Shown here one piece after another: positions 62,944 to 64,000 of a stretch of DNA of 64,000 nt (within the stretch, counting starts at the first letter, position 1; each line of letters opens with the position of its first letter). This DNA comes from Janibacter sp. Soil728 (lineage in GTDB: Bacteria > Actinomycetota > Actinomycetes > Actinomycetales > Dermatophilaceae), in contig NZ_LMRZ01000004.1 of the NCBI RefSeq assembly GCF_001428305.1, positions 634,446 through 698,445 of the forward strand, in the 5' to 3' direction. The translations under genes were made by a program, and so were the position numbers. The notes beneath the pieces are model-generated. The model worked only from the letters and a program-made list of their open reading frames with translations. It had not been told where the DNA came from and searched no databases.

Positions 62944-64000
62944 ATGATCCTCCCTTCCCCCATGTCCGTGGGTCGTCGCGCCGCAGCAGCCGCGATCCTC
63001 GTCATCGGCCTCACTGCCGCTCCAGCGTCCGCGAGCACGGCGTCGCAGACGGGAGCAGACCCCTCTGCCTTCGTCTCGGACGATGAGATGCCCGCGTTCT
63101 ACACCCCCCCGGAGCAGATCCCGGGGGAGCGCGGGGCGATCATCCGCAGCGAGCCGATGACCTACTACGGCGACGCTCTCCACGTCAGCGAGCTGCCCGG
63201 GACCGCCACCCGGATGATGTACACCTCGCGGGACCGGGGCGGCTCACCGCTCGCCGTGACCGGCACGGTGATCGTGCCCGACGAGCCGTGGACCGGAGAC
63301 GGTGAGCGGCCCGTCATCGGGTACGCGGTGGGCACCCAGGGTCTGGCCGATCGGTGCGCGCCCTCCTACGCCGGCGCCTACGGCATCGAGTACGAGGTGG
63401 TGCTCATGCGCAACCTGCTGGACCAGGGTTACGCCCTCGCGATCACCGACTACGAAGGGCTGGGCACCCCCGGGCCACACACCTACATGAACCGCGAGGT
63501 CGAGGGCAAGGCCGTCATCGACTCCGTCCACGCCGCCCGCAACCTCCCGGGCTCCACCCTCGCCGCAGACGGACCGGTCGCCTTCGTCGGGTACTCGCAG
63601 GGCGGCGGCGGCGCGGCCTCAGCAGCCGAGCTGTCGCGCACGTACGCGCCCGAGCTCGACGTCAAGGGGACCTTCGCCGGAGCCGTTCCGGCCGACCTCG
63701 AGGCGCTGGTGGCCAACATCGACGGCGGCTTCAACTCGATGTTCACCGGCTACACCGTCGCTGGTATGGCCGACGGCTACGGCATCGACACCGATCCCAT
63801 CCTCAACGACGCCGGCGAGCAGTACCTCGACGACGTGCGGGACAGCTGCACGCTCGACCTGCCGAAGTACGGCTTCCGACCCTTCACCTCTCTGACGACC
63901 GATGGCGAGTCCGCCGCGGAGCTCTTCCGCCAGCAGCCCTTCGCGGACGTGGTCGCGGAGCAGCGCATCGGCGAGCGTCGGCCCGAGGCGCCGGTGCTGG
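62944..64000 (+). CDS. Secreted LIP-family lipase/esterase, 3' truncated by window end
   Basis: An open frame of 352 codons that continues past the window end. Residues 1-30 form a Sec signal (VGRRAAAAAILVIGLTAAPASA). The alpha/beta hydrolase core shows PAFYTPPEQIPGERGAIIRSEPM, a feature of actinobacterial secretory lipases (PF03583), the oxyanion region DYEGLGTPGPH and the nucleophile elbow VGYSQGGG with Ser218. The Asp and His of the triad should lie near or past the end. Substrate is likely a triglyceride or ester. The ATG at 62944 follows TAAATT by six bases. The typical family length is about 400 to 430 residues, so roughly 50 to 80 may be missing. Confidence 0.9.
   Translation, partial: MILPSPMSVGRRAAAAAILVIGLTAAPASASTASQTGADPSAFVSDDEMPAFYTPPEQIPGERGAIIRSEPMTYYGDALHVSELPGTATRMMYTSRDRGGSPLAVTGTVIVPDEPWTGDGERPVIGYAVGTQGLADRCAPSYAGAYGIEYEVVLMRNLLDQGYALAITDYEGLGTPGPHTYMNREVEGKAVIDSVHAARNLPGSTLAADGPVAFVGYSQGGGGAASAAELSRTYAPELDVKGTFAGAVPADLEALVANIDGGFNSMFTGYTVAGMADGYGIDTDPILNDAGEQYLDDVRDSCTLDLPKYGFRPFTSLTTDGESAAELFRQQPFADVVAEQRIGERRPEAPVL

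Overview
The window is a high-GC (about 70% by eye), densely coding actinobacterial chromosome segment. GTG and TTG starts are common, neighbouring genes often overlap by four bases (ATGA or GTGA), and glutamate is nearly always GAG. The syntenic core (holA-rpsT-lepA ... hemW ... DUF3097-hrcA-dnaJ-rsmE-phoH-ybeY-corC-era) and the protein character fit a Micrococcales genome, possibly Intrasporangiaceae (Janibacter-like). That assignment is an inference from gene content, not from a search. About 60 protein genes are annotated. I see no tRNA, rRNA, CRISPR array or complete insertion sequence.

Layout. 1-6.8 kb: the end of an HNH endonuclease; an HxlR-type regulator divergent from a quinone oxidoreductase; divergent glpK and glpD for glycerol use; a Tat-exported PhoD-like phosphatase. 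6.7-12.4 kb: an amino acid permease, HflX, a LysE-type exporter with its divergent LysR regulator, a VOC protein, and a cysteine hydrolase coupled to an NCS1 permease. 12.4-22.6 kb: NCS1 permease divergent from an HD-domain protein, a DUF4031 protein, an amino acid ABC system whose binding protein and permease are fused, a DUF3516 helicase, a double GNAT protein and a uracil/xanthine permease. 22.6-32 kb: a membrane-anchored Thr/Pro-rich protein with an acidic tail overlapping a two-component system, a large GH63-like glucosidase, and an MMPL exporter coupled to a NarL-type two-component system. 32.0-32.4 kb: a non-coding region carrying an array of repeats.

32.4-54 kb is mostly housekeeping: DinG-type helicase, aldo/keto reductase, holA, rpsT, a PemK-like protein, lepA, SRPBCC/AraC/VOC genes, a hotdog protein, a tyrosine phosphatase, hemW, a TRIC-like channel, a FabG-like reductase, DUF3097, CIRCE-controlled hrcA-dnaJ, a low-GC secreted peptidoglycan-binding-like gene, and the rsmE-phoH-ybeY-corC-era chain. 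54-64 kb: a BCCT transporter, asd, a convergent tripartite tricarboxylate operon (tctC-tctB-tctA-usp) facing away from its likely CitA/CitB-type two-component regulators, and the start of a secreted lipase that runs off the window.

Two patterns run through the window. First, at least 19 genes have a TANNNT hexamer 6 to 9 bases before the start codon and no Shine-Dalgarno sequence, which suggests leaderless transcription; in three cases the stop codon of the upstream gene is the first half of that hexamer. Second, the octamer CGAAGGGG is strongly over-represented on both strands and forms the base of long hairpins at three convergent gene junctions. The most unusual local structures are the repeat array at 32.0-32.4 kb and a gap-free 112-bp near-palindrome directly after the fabG-like gene, followed by a small duplicated piece of that gene.
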